From Macrococcus capreoli (GTDB taxonomy: Bacteria > Bacillota > Bacilli > Staphylococcales > Staphylococcaceae): 64,000 nucleotides of DNA. Of the stretch, positions 50,682 to 60,629 are shown one piece after another. The number at the start of each line of letters is the position of its first letter. Position 1 is the first letter of the stretch. The notes beneath the pieces were generated by a model. It made no database searches, was not told the origin of the DNA, and worked only from the letters and a program-made list of their open reading frames with translations. The stretch lies in contig NZ_JAOTIS010000014.1 of assembly GCF_025628935.1 (NCBI RefSeq), positions 1-64,000 of the forward strand. The letters are read 5' to 3'. Made by a program: the position numbers and the translations under genes.

Positions 50682-51368
50682 TTATTTATCTAGTGTTGCC
50701 TGCTGTAAAACTTTATTACGTTTAATCGGATCAATTCGACGTTCAATTATACCAAGTATAATGTCAACTAATACTGCCATAATCGCTGTCGGTAATGCAC
50801 CGGCTAATATAATTGATGTACCACTTGTAGCATTTGTACCTCGAATAATGATATCTCCTAAACTAGGTGCACCGATAAATGAACCAATTGCTGTAACACC
50901 AATGGCAATAACTAACGCAATTCGAATACCCGCAATGATAACTGATAATGATAAAGGCAATTCTACCATTGTTAATAATTGACGCTTCGTCATGCCCATC
51001 CCTTTCCCGGCATCAATTAAATGCGTATCCACTGACTTAATGCCCGTATACGTATTTTTAATGATAGGTAATAGAGAATAAAGGAATACAGTCGTAATAA
51101 CGGTCGTCTTTCCTAATCCAAGCACTAACATGAGTAGGGCAAGTAATGCAATTGCTGGTACGGTCTGAATAATATTGGCGATGGCAATGACTGGACCGAC
51201 TAATTTCTTATGGCGCGCAATCCATATACCGATTGGAATGCCGACAATGGCGCCGAGTATTACACCGTAAACGCTGATTAAAAAGTGCTCTAAAAAGAGT
51301 TGAAACACGTACCCTGCGTTATCCTGGAAGTAATGGATGAACTGTTCAAACGTATTCATTTTCTCCAT
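50682..51368 (-). CDS. opuCD: Osmoprotectant ABC transporter permease
   Basis: 228 residues from ATG 51368, with AAGGAGG inside the end of the preceding gene. Six membrane helices; FLISVYGVILGAIVGIPIGI and the EAA-type loop YTGIKSVDTHLIDAGKGMGM are those of OpuC permeases, with QTVPAIALLALLMLVLGLGK. It is the last gene of opuCABCD and pairs with the other permease to import glycine betaine, carnitine or choline. Confidence 0.9.
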   Translation of the reverse strand: MEKMNTFEQFIHYFQDNAGYVFQLFLEHFLISVYGVILGAIVGIPIGIWIARHKKLVGPVIAIANIIQTVPAIALLALLMLVLGLGKTTVITTVFLYSLLPIIKNTYTGIKSVDTHLIDAGKGMGMTKRQLLTMVELPLSLSVIIAGIRIALVIAIGVTAIGSFIGAPSLGDIIIRGTNATSGTSIILAGALPTAIMAVLVDIILGIIERRIDPIKRNKVLQQATLDK

Positions 51369-51369
51369 C

Positions 51370-52278
51370 TTATTTACCTCCTTCAAAGTAGTGATGTTTT
51401 TTCAAATATTCTTCGGCGACAACAGCAGGTTCTTTCAAATTGTTATCGACTTCATAGTTTAACTTCTGCATTTCTTCAGTTGAGATTTTATTTTTTAATA
51501 AATTAAGAATTTTATCAATTTCAGGGTTTTTCTCGATTAAATCTTTACGTGCTACCGGTGCAGCATCGTATGGTGGGAAGAAATGTAAATCATCTTCTAA
51601 TATGACTAAATCATAACTTTGAATTCTCCCGTCTGTCGTATAGCCTAATACGACATCCATTTTGTTATTGGCAAGTGCATCATATACAAGTCCTATTTGC
51701 ATCGGACGAATATCTTTAAATGAATAGCCGTATTTCTTCACAAAGCCATCATATCCATCACCTTTACGTTTAATCCATGTTGAGTCAACACCTGCACTTA
51801 ATTTGTCAGCATATTTTTTCATATCGCTGACTTTTTTTAAGTTGTATTTTTTCGCAGTTTCTTTCGTTACCATAAACGCAAAAGTATTTTCAAAGCCATA
51901 TGAGTCATAATACTTTTGGTTAAACTGCTTATCAAAAGCATCTACCACAACTTTACGAGCTTTCTTCGGATCAGTAATCGGCTCCATTTGAAGTGCACCT
52001 GTTAGGTCGGTTCCAGTATAACGTGTTGACGAAACATTCGCATCGCCACGCACCATCGCTTGGTGCATAACAGTTCCAGATCCTAAGTTGTTAATTAATT
52101 CAACCGGATTATCTGTATTACGTTCAACGAGTATTTTAATCATATGCGCTAATATTTGACTCTCAGAAATATATGTTGACGCAATCTTTACAGTCTCTTT
52201 CCCTTTATTGTTTTGCCCGCAACCGCTTAAAATAAGCAGCAGTGTTAGCAATGTTAATATTATTTTTTTAGTATGCAT
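51370..52278 (-). CDS. opuCC: Osmoprotectant ABC transporter binding lipoprotein
   Basis: 302 residues. The lipobox LILSGCGQN gives a lipid-anchored protein; the body is an OpuAC/ProX-type fold (VKIASTYISESQILAHMIKI, VELINNLGSGTVMHQAMVRG, RYTGTDLTGAL, GLVYDALANNKMDVVLGYTT) with tyrosines expected in the quaternary-amine cage. It begins 1 bp before the preceding permease ends. It captures the osmoprotectant outside the cell. Confidence 0.92.
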   Translation of the reverse strand: MHTKKIILTLLTLLLILSGCGQNNKGKETVKIASTYISESQILAHMIKILVERNTDNPVELINNLGSGTVMHQAMVRGDANVSSTRYTGTDLTGALQMEPITDPKKARKVVVDAFDKQFNQKYYDSYGFENTFAFMVTKETAKKYNLKKVSDMKKYADKLSAGVDSTWIKRKGDGYDGFVKKYGYSFKDIRPMQIGLVYDALANNKMDVVLGYTTDGRIQSYDLVILEDDLHFFPPYDAAPVARKDLIEKNPEIDKILNLLKNKISTEEMQKLNYEVDNNLKEPAVVAEEYLKKHHYFEGGK

Positions 52279-52923
52279 TTATAAATCCCCCTTAGACACT
52301 TGTAAACCACGTGGGGTTGTTACTTTTTCAACGATTGATAATAAGAAATCAGTAATTAATGCTAGAATCGTTACCATTACAGCACCTGCAATAATCAACT
52401 TTGAATCGAACAAATTCAAACCGTTAAAGATAAAGTCACCTAAACCACCAGCGCCAATATATGAAGCGAGCGTTGCCCAGCTGATCGCATAAACTGCTGA
52501 TAATCTAATCCCACTCATAATGACGGGGACGGCAAGTGGTAATTCAACCATGCGTAATAATTGGTTTTGTGTCATCCCCATAGCGCGTCCTGCTTCTTTC
52601 GCATCTTTCTTCACCGACTGAATCCCTAAATATGTGTTATTTAAAATAGGGAGCAGTACATATAAGAATAATGCGATAACTGCTGGTACCGTGCCTATAC
52701 CAAAGAAAGGAATCATCATCGCAAGTATTGCGAGGGACGGTACAGTCTGCAAGACACTTGTTATCGATAACACGATTTTTGCTAATCGATCTGATTTCGT
52801 CAGTAATATACCTACTGGGACTGCAACAAGCACTGCCGCGAGTAGACTTAACAGAGAAATTGAAATATGTTCAATGGTCTTCGTAAAGAGTTCGGCTTGA
52901 TTATGCTTTAAAAATTCAATCAT
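52279..52923 (-). CDS. opuCB: Osmoprotectant ABC transporter permease
   Basis: 214 residues, six membrane helices; LAAVLVAVPVGILLTKSDRL, QTVPSLAILAMMIPFFGIGT and the coupling loop YLGIQSVKKDAKEAGRAMGM. It is tightly spaced between the ATPase gene (2 bp) and the binding-protein gene. It forms the membrane channel together with OpuCD. Confidence 0.92.
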   Translation of the reverse strand: MIEFLKHNQAELFTKTIEHISISLLSLLAAVLVAVPVGILLTKSDRLAKIVLSITSVLQTVPSLAILAMMIPFFGIGTVPAVIALFLYVLLPILNNTYLGIQSVKKDAKEAGRAMGMTQNQLLRMVELPLAVPVIMSGIRLSAVYAISWATLASYIGAGGLGDFIFNGLNLFDSKLIIAGAVMVTILALITDFLLSIVEKVTTPRGLQVSKGDL

Positions 52924-52925
52924 CG

Positions 52926-54056
52926 TTACGCCTCCTCTTCCTCGTCACCCCAGATTGTGTCATAAACAATATCAACTAAGTTGGCACGGGTAATAACGCC
53001 AAGTAATTTATCTTGTTTATCAATGACCGGGATAACACGAATATTTCGTTTCAAGATGGTACGCACAGTATCCTGTAAGTAAACGCCTGAACGTACGTAA
53101 TACACTTTATGATTCATAATGCGCGATAAACTTAAATGTTTCTTATGCGCTTCTGATAAATCTTCAATATCAACATAACCGACAAGCACATTTTGATCAT
53201 CGACAACAAATAATGTATCGACACGTGAAGCACGCATTAAGTTAATCGCTTCACCAATCGATTTCTCTGGCGTAATCGATATCGGTTTATGCATTGCCTG
53301 ATCAACGGTCTTAATATTAGGTGTCGTTTGAATTAATCTATTCTCTCCAATGAAATCTTTTACGAAGTCATTCGCCGGATTGCGTAAAATATTATTCGGA
53401 GTATCGATTTGAATGACTTCACCGTGGCTCATAATCACGATTCTATCTGCAAGTTTAATCGCTTCGTCCATATCATGTGTCACCATAATAAAGGTCTTGT
53501 TAAATTTAACTTGCAGTTCTTTCACTAAATCCTGTAGCGTATCGCGTGTAATCGGGTCAAGCGCACCGAACGGCTCATCCATTAATATAATTTCCTGGTC
53601 AGCAGCAAGTGCACGAATTACACCGATACGTTGCTGTTGTCCACCTGAAAGTTGTGATGGGTACATATCAAGATATGATACCGGTAAATCAACTAACTGA
53701 ATAAGTTCTTCTGCTTTACGATTTTTATCTTCTTCTGACCATTTTAATAATTTAGGCACGAGCGTAATATTATCACGAATCGTCATATGGGGTAGTAGAC
53801 CAATTTGTTGAATGACATATCCGATACTACGTCTTAACTGCACAGGATTCATGTCTTTAATATTTTTTCCGTTTAAAATGATTGAACCATTCGTCGGCTC
53901 AATCATACGGTTAATCATACGCATTGCTGTGGTCTTACCTGAACCACTCGTACCGATAAATGCGATAAATTCACCTTTCTCAATCTTCATATCCAGATTG
54001 TTGACTGCTTTTTTGCCGCCTCGATAAACTTTTGAGACATTGTTGATTTCTAACAT
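52926..54056 (-). CDS. opuCA: Osmoprotectant ABC transporter ATPase with CBS domains
   Basis: 376 residues from ATG 54056 (GAGGTGAC upstream). Walker A GTSGSGKTTAMRMINR, Q-loop GYVIQQIGLLPHM, signature LSGGQQQRIGVIRALA, Walker B EIILMDEPFGALD and H-loop VTHDMDEA are complete. Two CBS domains occupy residues ~255-370 (ASRVDTLFVVDDQNVLVGYV; RNIRVIPVIDKQDKLLGVIT); in OpuA/OpuC-type transporters these sense ionic strength or cyclic-di-AMP. First gene of the operon. Confidence 0.95.
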   Translation of the reverse strand: MLEINNVSKVYRGGKKAVNNLDMKIEKGEFIAFIGTSGSGKTTAMRMINRMIEPTNGSIILNGKNIKDMNPVQLRRSIGYVIQQIGLLPHMTIRDNITLVPKLLKWSEEDKNRKAEELIQLVDLPVSYLDMYPSQLSGGQQQRIGVIRALAADQEIILMDEPFGALDPITRDTLQDLVKELQVKFNKTFIMVTHDMDEAIKLADRIVIMSHGEVIQIDTPNNILRNPANDFVKDFIGENRLIQTTPNIKTVDQAMHKPISITPEKSIGEAINLMRASRVDTLFVVDDQNVLVGYVDIEDLSEAHKKHLSLSRIMNHKVYYVRSGVYLQDTVRTILKRNIRVIPVIDKQDKLLGVITRANLVDIVYDTIWGDEEEEA

Positions 54057-54178
54057 GTTGTCACCTCTATGTATATTTTTGTGCAAGATCAATTGATTTA
54101 TTTCTATAAAAAAATCCCGCGCTTTTAGTTTGTTTACCCTATTTTTTGATAATATATATACAAAAGGAGGAACTTTTT

Positions 54179-55636
54179 ATGAAAATAGCGATTATTGGGA
54201 CAGGTGTAGCAGGTGTAAACGTACTGAAATACTTGTCTAAAGAGAAGCAAATAAAAGCTGAAATATTATGTTTTGACGATCAGAAATATTTAGGGAACGG
54301 GCGTGCGTTTCAATATGATGATCCGGAATTATTGATGAATTATCCAGGAAACTTAATTAGCATGAAGCCGAATAAACCGGATGATTTCGTGAAATGGATT
54401 GAGAAAAATGAACAGGATTTGAAATTGCAAATTCATAAAGAAGCAGATAATAATGCTTCGGGTAATCAATATTATTCGCGTCAATTATTTGGAAAATATA
54501 TGACAGCTCATTTTAATCAATATGCGCAAAAGAAAAATGTCACGATTATTAACAACCATGTGAGAAATGTTGAACAGTTAAACAATGGATATCGTATATC
54601 GACACAAGACGAAGCATTTGATGTCGATGCTGTATTTTTATCGCCGGGTCAATTTGGCCCGATGGATCCATACAATCTTACAACAACACCAAACTATATT
54701 AAATGGCCATATCCGCTTAATCGTGTACAAGTGGATAAAGTGAAAGATTATGCAGTACTTGGAACGGGATTGTCTGCAGTAGACATCGTCCGTTATTTAA
54801 CACCTGAGCTTCAGACGAAACTTTATTTAGTCAGTCGTGATGGTAAAGTACAATCAGTGCGCGGTGCAATGCAACCTATCCGATTCAAATATATTACTGC
54901 AGCTCAGTTAGAGAAAGTGAAATCAAAAAATAATGGCTTTTTACCGTTAGAGGCACTTAAAAAGTTATTTCATAAAGAAATTGCGCATCAAGGGATTGAT
55001 GCGGATCGATTATTTAAAGTGAATCGTACGCAGCCAATGAAGGCAATGCAGTTTGATTTAGCACATTCACAAGTAGTCGGATTAATGCAATCGTTTGTCT
55101 ATGAATTAACGCGCAATGCATATTTAATCTGGCCATTTATGACACGCCGTGATAAAGCAGCATTTCTCAATAATGATGCCGGTTATATTACCGCTTATGC
55201 AAATCCGATGCCGGAATCAACTGCAGTGAAGATGATGGCGTGTATTGAAGACAATACGCTGGAAATATTAAGTGGTATAGAACGTATCGACTATAAATAT
55301 AATAAATATCGTATTTATACGAAAAATAAAGAAATTCGTGTGCATTATGTCATTAATGCGACAGGACCGGCGAAACATTTCAAAGATGCAATTGAGCATA
55401 ACGACCTCATTGAGAGTTTGGTAAATCAGGATTTACTGATTGCACATCCGGATGGTGGCTTTTATGTGACGCCGCTTTATAATGAAGTCATCGCTGCAAA
55501 AGGGAAACTGAACCATTTTTATTTATTAGGTCAGAAATCAGGTGGCGTAAATTATATGAATAATGGCATCGTTGAATTAGCTGAAGAAGCGAAACGAGCA
55601 GTGAAGCATTTTAAAGCGAGTGTGTTGTCTGAATAG
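54179..55636 (+). CDS. FAD/NAD(P)-binding protein (PF13454-type)
   Basis: 485 residues from ATG 54179 (AAAGGAGGAA upstream). The Rossmann FAD motif is KIAIIGTGVAGVNVLKYLSK; a second nucleotide-binding motif AVLGTGLSAVDIVRYLTPEL lies near residue 200; the C-terminal FAD-contact region is YLLGQKSGGVNYMNNGIVEL. These match the FAD-NAD(P)-binding family PF13454, whose members include hydroxyacylglutathione- and siderophore-linked oxidoreductases, most without a known reaction. It stands alone, divergent from opuC. The substrate is unknown. Confidence 0.75.
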   Translation: MKIAIIGTGVAGVNVLKYLSKEKQIKAEILCFDDQKYLGNGRAFQYDDPELLMNYPGNLISMKPNKPDDFVKWIEKNEQDLKLQIHKEADNNASGNQYYSRQLFGKYMTAHFNQYAQKKNVTIINNHVRNVEQLNNGYRISTQDEAFDVDAVFLSPGQFGPMDPYNLTTTPNYIKWPYPLNRVQVDKVKDYAVLGTGLSAVDIVRYLTPELQTKLYLVSRDGKVQSVRGAMQPIRFKYITAAQLEKVKSKNNGFLPLEALKKLFHKEIAHQGIDADRLFKVNRTQPMKAMQFDLAHSQVVGLMQSFVYELTRNAYLIWPFMTRRDKAAFLNNDAGYITAYANPMPESTAVKMMACIEDNTLEILSGIERIDYKYNKYRIYTKNKEIRVHYVINATGPAKHFKDAIEHNDLIESLVNQDLLIAHPDGGFYVTPLYNEVIAAKGKLNHFYLLGQKSGGVNYMNNGIVELAEEAKRAVKHFKASVLSE

Positions 55637-55684
55637 CTAATACATAAACATTTGTAATGATTAGAATTGTTAGAAATCTTTGCG

Positions 55685-55713
55685 TTGATTTTTTTATTTA
55701 AATTCGCTATGAT
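55685..55713 (+). promoter_or_regulatory. Promoter of the riboflavin operon
   Basis: TTGATT (55685-55690), 17-bp spacer, TATGAT (55708-55713). Confidence 0.65.
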
Positions 55714-55744
55714 GTAAATGTCTTAATTGACATACAAGTGAATA

Positions 55745-56000
55745 TTATTCTTTCGGGGCAGGGTGAAATTCCTAACCGGCGGTGATAGTCCGTGAGCTGA
55801 TAATGTAGATTTGATGCTGATTCTGTGAAACTCAGAAACCGACAGTATAGTCTGGATGGGAGAAAGAATAAGGCGCCATGTTAATGGTTTATTTGTTGAT
55901 GTATTTTTTCAGCAGTAACCATCAATCTGGTCTTATTTGTTGAACCTAAAAATAATCATCGTCCCGGGATGCACATGTAGTGCACCGGGACGATTTTTTT
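55745..56000 (+). ncRNA. FMN riboswitch (RFN element) with terminator
   Basis: The aptamer from TTCTTTCGGGGCAGGGTGAA through CCTAACCGGCGGTGATAGTC, CCGTGAGCTGA, CAGAAACCGACAGTATAGTC and TGGATGGGAGAAAGAATAA is a full RFN consensus. An intervening segment and a strong terminator (CGTCCCGGGATGCA...TGCACCGGGACG plus T7, 55961-56000) follow. FMN binding should favour the terminator and shut down ribD onwards. Confidence 0.96.
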
Positions 56001-56016
56001 ATAGGAGATGAATAAG

Positions 56017-57069
56017 TTGTATATAGACAAAGCATTTGAACTCGTTCAATGGACGGATGGACAAACAGGTAGCAATCCTGCTGTCGGCTGTATTATCGTG
56101 AAAGATGATAAGATTGTCGGCATTGGTGCTCATCTTATTGAAGGTGAAGGGCATGCAGAAGTGAATGCCATTAATATGGCAGGAAGTCACGCGATTGGCG
56201 CCACACTTTATTGTACACTTGAACCTTGTAGTCATTATGGTAAGACACCGCCATGTACAAAGAAGATAATCGAAAGTGGTATCAAACGCGTTGTGTTTGC
56301 TGTAAGAGATGAATCACTGCAATCATCTGGTATTGACGATATGAAGGCACAAGGGATAATCGTAAAACAACAATATGTAAGTGAGATTTATGATTATTAT
56401 CAACCATTCTTTAACGCAAAGCGTCATAAAATGCCATATACCATTTTGAAGATGGGTGTCACGCTGGACGGTAAGACAGCGGATGATCAAAACGTAAGTC
56501 AATGGATTACAAATGCTGAATCAAGACGTCATGCGCATCGTGAACGCTATCGCTGTGATGCAATTCTTGTCGGTTATGCTACATATAAACATGATGAACC
56601 GATACTGGATAGCAGAACATATAAGGAGAAGTGGCTGCGTAAAGTCGTAATATCGAATGGGTTATTTGAAATTAATGCGCAAGATAATAATGATTATGAT
56701 AAATCTCGCTTAATCGTAGTGACCAATGTTCAGCAAATGATTGAAGACGTTAATGTTATCGTGTTACCTGAATTAAAGCCGGACGCCATTTTAGAAGCAT
56801 TATATTTACATAAAATTAATCGATTATTAATAGAAGGTGGGATGCAGACAATACGTCTGTTTGCATCTGCACATTGTTATGATGAAATACACCAATACAT
56901 TGCCCCGAAATTATTAGGTGGATCCTCAAAACATCAGTTTTTAACAACTGATGAACCTTCCCAAATGTCAGCAATGACATCACTCCAACTTGTAACAGTT
57001 AAGACTTTCGAAGACGACGTATTGCTCGTTTATAGAAAGGATGATCAGGATGTTCACAGGCATCATTGA
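56017..57069 (+). CDS. ribD: Riboflavin biosynthesis deaminase/reductase
   Basis: About 350 residues. The N-terminal deaminase has HAEVNAINMAG and PCSHYGKTPPCTKKII (zinc-binding His/Cys); the C-terminal reductase begins near residue 145 (YTILKMGVTLDGKTADDQNV, NRLLIEGGMQTIRLF). The start is probably TTG 56017: the only ribosome binding site, GGAG at 56004-56007, touches the in-frame ATG at 56008 but is 9 nt before the TTG. It carries out two successive steps from the first pyrimidine intermediate. It overlaps ribE by 20 bp. Confidence 0.93.
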   Translation: MYIDKAFELVQWTDGQTGSNPAVGCIIVKDDKIVGIGAHLIEGEGHAEVNAINMAGSHAIGATLYCTLEPCSHYGKTPPCTKKIIESGIKRVVFAVRDESLQSSGIDDMKAQGIIVKQQYVSEIYDYYQPFFNAKRHKMPYTILKMGVTLDGKTADDQNVSQWITNAESRRHAHRERYRCDAILVGYATYKHDEPILDSRTYKEKWLRKVVISNGLFEINAQDNNDYDKSRLIVVTNVQQMIEDVNVIVLPELKPDAILEALYLHKINRLLIEGGMQTIRLFASAHCYDEIHQYIAPKLLGGSSKHQFLTTDEPSQMSAMTSLQLVTVKTFEDDVLLVYRKDDQDVHRHH

Positions 57070-57673
57070 AGAAGTAGGCAAGATCAATCAAATTAAGAAG
57101 CAAGGCGACACAACATTTATGACGATCGGATGCAGTCTGATAACTGAAGATATGCATATCGGTGATTCGATTAGCGTGAATGGTGTGTGTTTAACCGTAA
57201 CGTCATTCACTGAGTCATCATTTGATGTCGATATTGTTGAAGGAACAAGTGCCGTCACGTTATTTAAAAGTATGAAGCACGGCACTCGCGTTAATTTAGA
57301 ACGCGCTTTATTACCGACGACGCGCCTAGGTGGACACTTTGTGAGTGGTCATGTCGATACACATCTCGTAATTGACAACATTAGACATCTACAGAAGACG
57401 ATGGTGGTGCGATTAAGACTGCCGAATGCATTCAGAAGCAACGTTATTCCGAAAGGTTCGATTGCTGTAAATGGGATATCACTGACGATATTTAAACTAG
57501 ATACATGCATTGAACTGCATATTATACCGGAAACCGTGCGCAGTACGATGCTCACTGACTTGAAGGCAGGAGACAAAGTCCATATTGAATTCGATATGCT
57601 AGGTAAATATATCCTGAACAGTCAAAAGGAAGCAAGTGCATTAACTTTATCTAAACTGGAGATGATGCTGTAA
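57050..57673 (+). CDS. ribE: Riboflavin synthase alpha subunit
   Basis: 207 residues from ATG 57050 (AAAGGATG upstream). The two lumazine-binding repeats are MFTGIIEEVGKINQIKKQGD and LGGHFVSGHVDTHLVIDNIR; GDSISVNGVCLTVTSF and GSIAVNGISLTIF are the paired substrate loops. It dismutates two lumazines to riboflavin and the pyrimidine. It overlaps ribD and its stop overlaps the ribBA start. Confidence 0.95.
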   Translation: MFTGIIEEVGKINQIKKQGDTTFMTIGCSLITEDMHIGDSISVNGVCLTVTSFTESSFDVDIVEGTSAVTLFKSMKHGTRVNLERALLPTTRLGGHFVSGHVDTHLVIDNIRHLQKTMVVRLRLPNAFRSNVIPKGSIAVNGISLTIFKLDTCIELHIIPETVRSTMLTDLKAGDKVHIEFDMLGKYILNSQKEASALTLSKLEMML

Positions 57674-58863
57674 TGTTTGATGATATTAAAAGTGCTATAG
57701 AAGATTTGAAACAAGGCAAACCGATTATCGTTGTTGATAATGAGGAGCGTGAAAATGAAGGTGATCTCGTTGCGATAACCGATTTTATGACGGAAGATAC
57801 GATTAATTTTATGATTAAACACGCACGAGGTTTAGTCTGTGCACCCATTTCGACTGAACTCAATAAAAGACTAAACTTATTACCGATGACCTTTAATAAT
57901 CAGGATCCGAACAAGACTGCCTTTACGGTGAGTATTGATCATGTGTCGACAACGACGGGTATTAGTGCATTCGAAAGATTTTGTACGGTGAAAGCATTGG
58001 CTGATCCTAATATTTCGATACAAGACTTTAATCAGCCAGGTCATATCTTTCCATTGATTGCTAAACCTAATGGTGTGTTAGAACGTGTCGGACATACAGA
58101 AGCTTGTGTAGATCTCGCGAAATTATGTGATGCCAGTGAAACAGGGGTCATTTGTGAAATTATTAAAGAAGACGGTACGATGGCACGAAGAGATGATTTA
58201 GCAGTATATAAATTAGAACACAATCTGAAGATGATAACGATTGCCGACTTAGTTGATTATATTAAGACGGTGAAGCCGCTTGTTAAACGAGAGGCGCAAG
58301 TCAATATGCCAACTGAATTCGGCGACTTTACGATGTATGGCTTCAGTGAAATTTATGGCGATAAAGAACATGTGGCGTATGTTAAAGACTATGAAGGTGT
58401 ACCGGATGTTAGACTGCACTCCGAGTGTTTAACAGGGGACGTGTTCCATAGTAAACGTTGTGATTGTGGTGTGCAGCTAGAACGTGGATTAGAGCATATC
58501 AATAAAAATGGTGGCATTTTAATCTATTTACGTCAGGAAGGTCGCGGCATCGGTTTAATCAATAAGCTGAAAGCATACGAGAAGATTGAACAAGGCATGG
58601 ATACAGTTGAAGCGAATCATGCATTAGGATTTGATAGTGATGTGCGTGAATATGCGATTGCAGCTTCTATCTTAAAAGATTTAGGCGTTAACAAAGTGAA
58701 TTTAATGTCAAATAATCCAAGGAAAATTGATGGTTTAAGCAAATATGGCATAGTAGTTGAAGCAAGAATACCACATCAATTTCAGAGTAATGCAGTAAAC
58801 AAAACATATTTATCAACGAAAAAAGAAAAATTAGGACATTTACTGGAGGAGAAATTAATATGA
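57673..58863 (+). CDS. ribBA: Bifunctional DHBP synthase / GTP cyclohydrolase II
   Basis: 396 residues. The N-terminal RibB domain: [46 protein letters not shown]; the C-terminal RibA domain: [19 protein letters not shown] with the three zinc cysteines and [17 protein letters not shown]. It supplies both precursors of riboflavin. The start overlaps the ribE stop by one base. Complete and of normal length. Confidence 0.97.
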   Translation: MFDDIKSAIEDLKQGKPIIVVDNEERENEGDLVAITDFMTEDTINFMIKHARGLVCAPISTELNKRLNLLPMTFNNQDPNKTAFTVSIDHVSTTTGISAFERFCTVKALADPNISIQDFNQPGHIFPLIAKPNGVLERVGHTEACVDLAKLCDASETGVICEIIKEDGTMARRDDLAVYKLEHNLKMITIADLVDYIKTVKPLVKREAQVNMPTEFGDFTMYGFSEIYGDKEHVAYVKDYEGVPDVRLHSECLTGDVFHSKRCDCGVQLERGLEHINKNGGILIYLRQEGRGIGLINKLKAYEKIEQGMDTVEANHALGFDSDVREYAIAASILKDLGVNKVNLMSNNPRKIDGLSKYGIVVEARIPHQFQSNAVNKTYLSTKKEKLGHLLEEKLI

Positions 58864-59324
58864 ACTATAGTGCACAATTAACAGGACAAGGTTTAAAGAT
58901 AGCTGTTGTAACATCAAGATTTAATCATTTTATTACAGACCGCCTGACTGAAGGTGCGATTGATACTTTAGAACGCCATGGCGTTGAAAGTGAACATATT
59001 GATACATTCTTAGTGCCGGGTGCTTTTGAATTACCATTTGTTGCGAGTAAGTTAGCCCAAAAAGGGAAATACGATGCAATCATTACATTAGGATGTGTAA
59101 TACGCGGAGCGACGACACATTATGATTACGTATGTAATGAAGCGGCGAAAGGCATTGCAAAAGCAGGAGAACATGGCACACCGGTGATCTTTGGTGTTGT
59201 GACGACAGAATCGATTGAACAAGCGATAGAACGTGCAGGTACGAAAGCAGGGAATAAAGGTGGGGAAGCTGCAATCAGTGCAATCGAAATGGCCAACTTG
59301 AACAAGATGATTGAAGGATTGTAA
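58860..59324 (+). CDS. ribH: 6,7-dimethyl-8-ribityllumazine synthase
   Basis: 154 residues. [40 protein letters not shown] and the catalytic-His region [20 protein letters not shown] are the family signatures. It forms an icosahedral shell that condenses the two precursors. It overlaps ribBA by 4 bp (ATGA) and is the last gene of the operon, followed by two 25-bp palindromic repeats and a bidirectional terminator. Confidence 0.97.
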   Translation: MNYSAQLTGQGLKIAVVTSRFNHFITDRLTEGAIDTLERHGVESEHIDTFLVPGAFELPFVASKLAQKGKYDAIITLGCVIRGATTHYDYVCNEAAKGIAKAGEHGTPVIFGVVTTESIEQAIERAGTKAGNKGGEAAISAIEMANLNKMIEGL

Positions 59325-59357
59325 GATACTGTTGCTTGTAGAGGATGAGGGTATATC

Positions 59358-59423
59358 CGAAATTGGTGATACTCAAATTTCGCGCGAGAAATCTGTTCTG
59401 AAATTGGTGATACTCAAATTTCG
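59358..59423. repeat. Two 25-bp quasi-palindromes
   Basis: CGAAATTGGTGATACTCAAA plus TTTCG (59358-59382) and TGAAATTGGTGATACTCAAA plus TTTCG (59399-59423), period 41 bp. In the first, CGAAATT pairs with AATTTCG around an 11-nt loop. They lie between ribH and its terminator. Confidence 0.75.
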
Positions 59424-59433
59424 AACATCTACC

Positions 59434-59476
59434 AAAAAAGACTATGCATCAAAATGATGAGATGCATAGTCTTTTA
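59434..59476. terminator. Bidirectional terminator between ribH and proline dehydrogenase
   Basis: AAAAAAGACTATGCATC-aaaatgatga-GATGCATAGTCTTTT. Confidence 0.85.
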
Positions 59477-59480
59477 ACAT

Positions 59481-60470
59481 TTATTTCTTTAATAATTTAC
59501 GTAATACAACGAATCCTGCTAAAGCAGATCCTGCTACGATCGCACCTTTTTCTACTTCAGGTGTTACGATTGATTTATAAACAAGTTGTAAGTTTTGTGG
59601 GCGTTCTGCTAAACGTCTCATGAAGTAACCATACCAGTCTTCACCGTATGGTACATACGTACAGAAGTTGTAACCAGAATTTGCGATTTCAACTTGTAAT
59701 TCTGAACGGAAACCGTATAACATTTGGAATTCAATTAAATCTTTGTTTAATTTATGCTGATCAATAAATTTCTTCACATGATTAATAATATTGTGGTCAT
59801 GTGTTGCGATAGAAGTCATAGCTTTTGCATTTAATAAACGCTGTTCAATAATCTTAATATAGTTCGCATCAATATCTTCTTTTGATTGATAAGCAACAGA
59901 AGCGTCTTCTTTATATGCCCCTTTTACTAAACGTAAACGAACATCTTTATACTTTTCAATTTCTTCAGTCGCACGGAATAAATAAGCTTGAATAACTGTA
60001 CCAACGTTTTTGAACTCACCTTTTAATCGGTCTAACATTTCAAATGTTTGTACAGTATGATTGTAATCTTCAGTATCCATATTAATATGCATATTGCCAC
60101 ATTCATGAGCTTTTAATAAGATTTCACGCACATTCTCATAACAGAATTCAGGATCTACATCTAAACCGATTTGTGTTAATTTGATAGACATATGTGCACT
60201 TACACCTGCATCATATAAAGCTTGAATCATTGCCAGAATGTTATTTTTAGCTGCTGTTGCTTCTTCTCTAGAGAAAACAAATTCACCTAAATTATCAACA
60301 GTTGCAGAAATATTTTGAGCGTTTAATACGCGAATCGATTCAATTGTCGTTTCAATATCAGTACCTGCTACTACTTTATGCGCACCTAACGCTAAACCAT
60401 ACTTTTTAGCTGCTTCATTTAAAGTAGCGTTTTCACTTAATGCAATAAAAAAATCTCTTGATAATCCCAT
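59481..60470 (-). CDS. putA: Proline dehydrogenase
   Basis: 329 residues from ATG 60470 (AAGGAGGA upstream). The FAD-dependent barrel shows VDNLGEFVFSREEATAAKNN, HMSIKLTQIGLDVD, INMDTEDYNHTVQTFEML, RLVKGAYKEDASVAYQSKED, IATHDHNI, FQMLYGFRSEL and VPYGEDWYGYFMRRLAERPQ. It oxidises proline to pyrroline-5-carboxylate (the single-domain enzyme, called PutA or FadM in staphylococci). A hydrophobic C-terminal segment (GSALAGFVVLRKLLKK) may contact the membrane. A cre-like site lies upstream, fitting its known catabolite repression. Confidence 0.95.
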   Translation of the reverse strand: MGLSRDFFIALSENATLNEAAKKYGLALGAHKVVAGTDIETTIESIRVLNAQNISATVDNLGEFVFSREEATAAKNNILAMIQALYDAGVSAHMSIKLTQIGLDVDPEFCYENVREILLKAHECGNMHINMDTEDYNHTVQTFEMLDRLKGEFKNVGTVIQAYLFRATEEIEKYKDVRLRLVKGAYKEDASVAYQSKEDIDANYIKIIEQRLLNAKAMTSIATHDHNIINHVKKFIDQHKLNKDLIEFQMLYGFRSELQVEIANSGYNFCTYVPYGEDWYGYFMRRLAERPQNLQLVYKSIVTPEVEKGAIVAGSALAGFVVLRKLLKK

Positions 60471-60532
60471 TTTTTGTTCCTCCTTCAATGTAGTAATCTA
60501 TGGATTACTTTACCTTAATAAAATAATCATAA

Positions 60533-60546
60533 TGAAAACGCTTTAA
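60533..60546. promoter_or_regulatory. Possible CcpA site (cre) before proline dehydrogenase
   Basis: TGAAAACGCTTTAA differs from the cre consensus TGAAANCGNTTTCA by one base near the end and lies ~65 bp upstream of the start at 60470. Confidence 0.5.
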
Positions 60547-60629
60547 AAGGTCAAAGAAAATTTAAAAAAATTATAAATTTTCTAGCGCAAAAAGGATTTA
60601 TTTCACATTTCGTTCAAAATTACAAAAAA

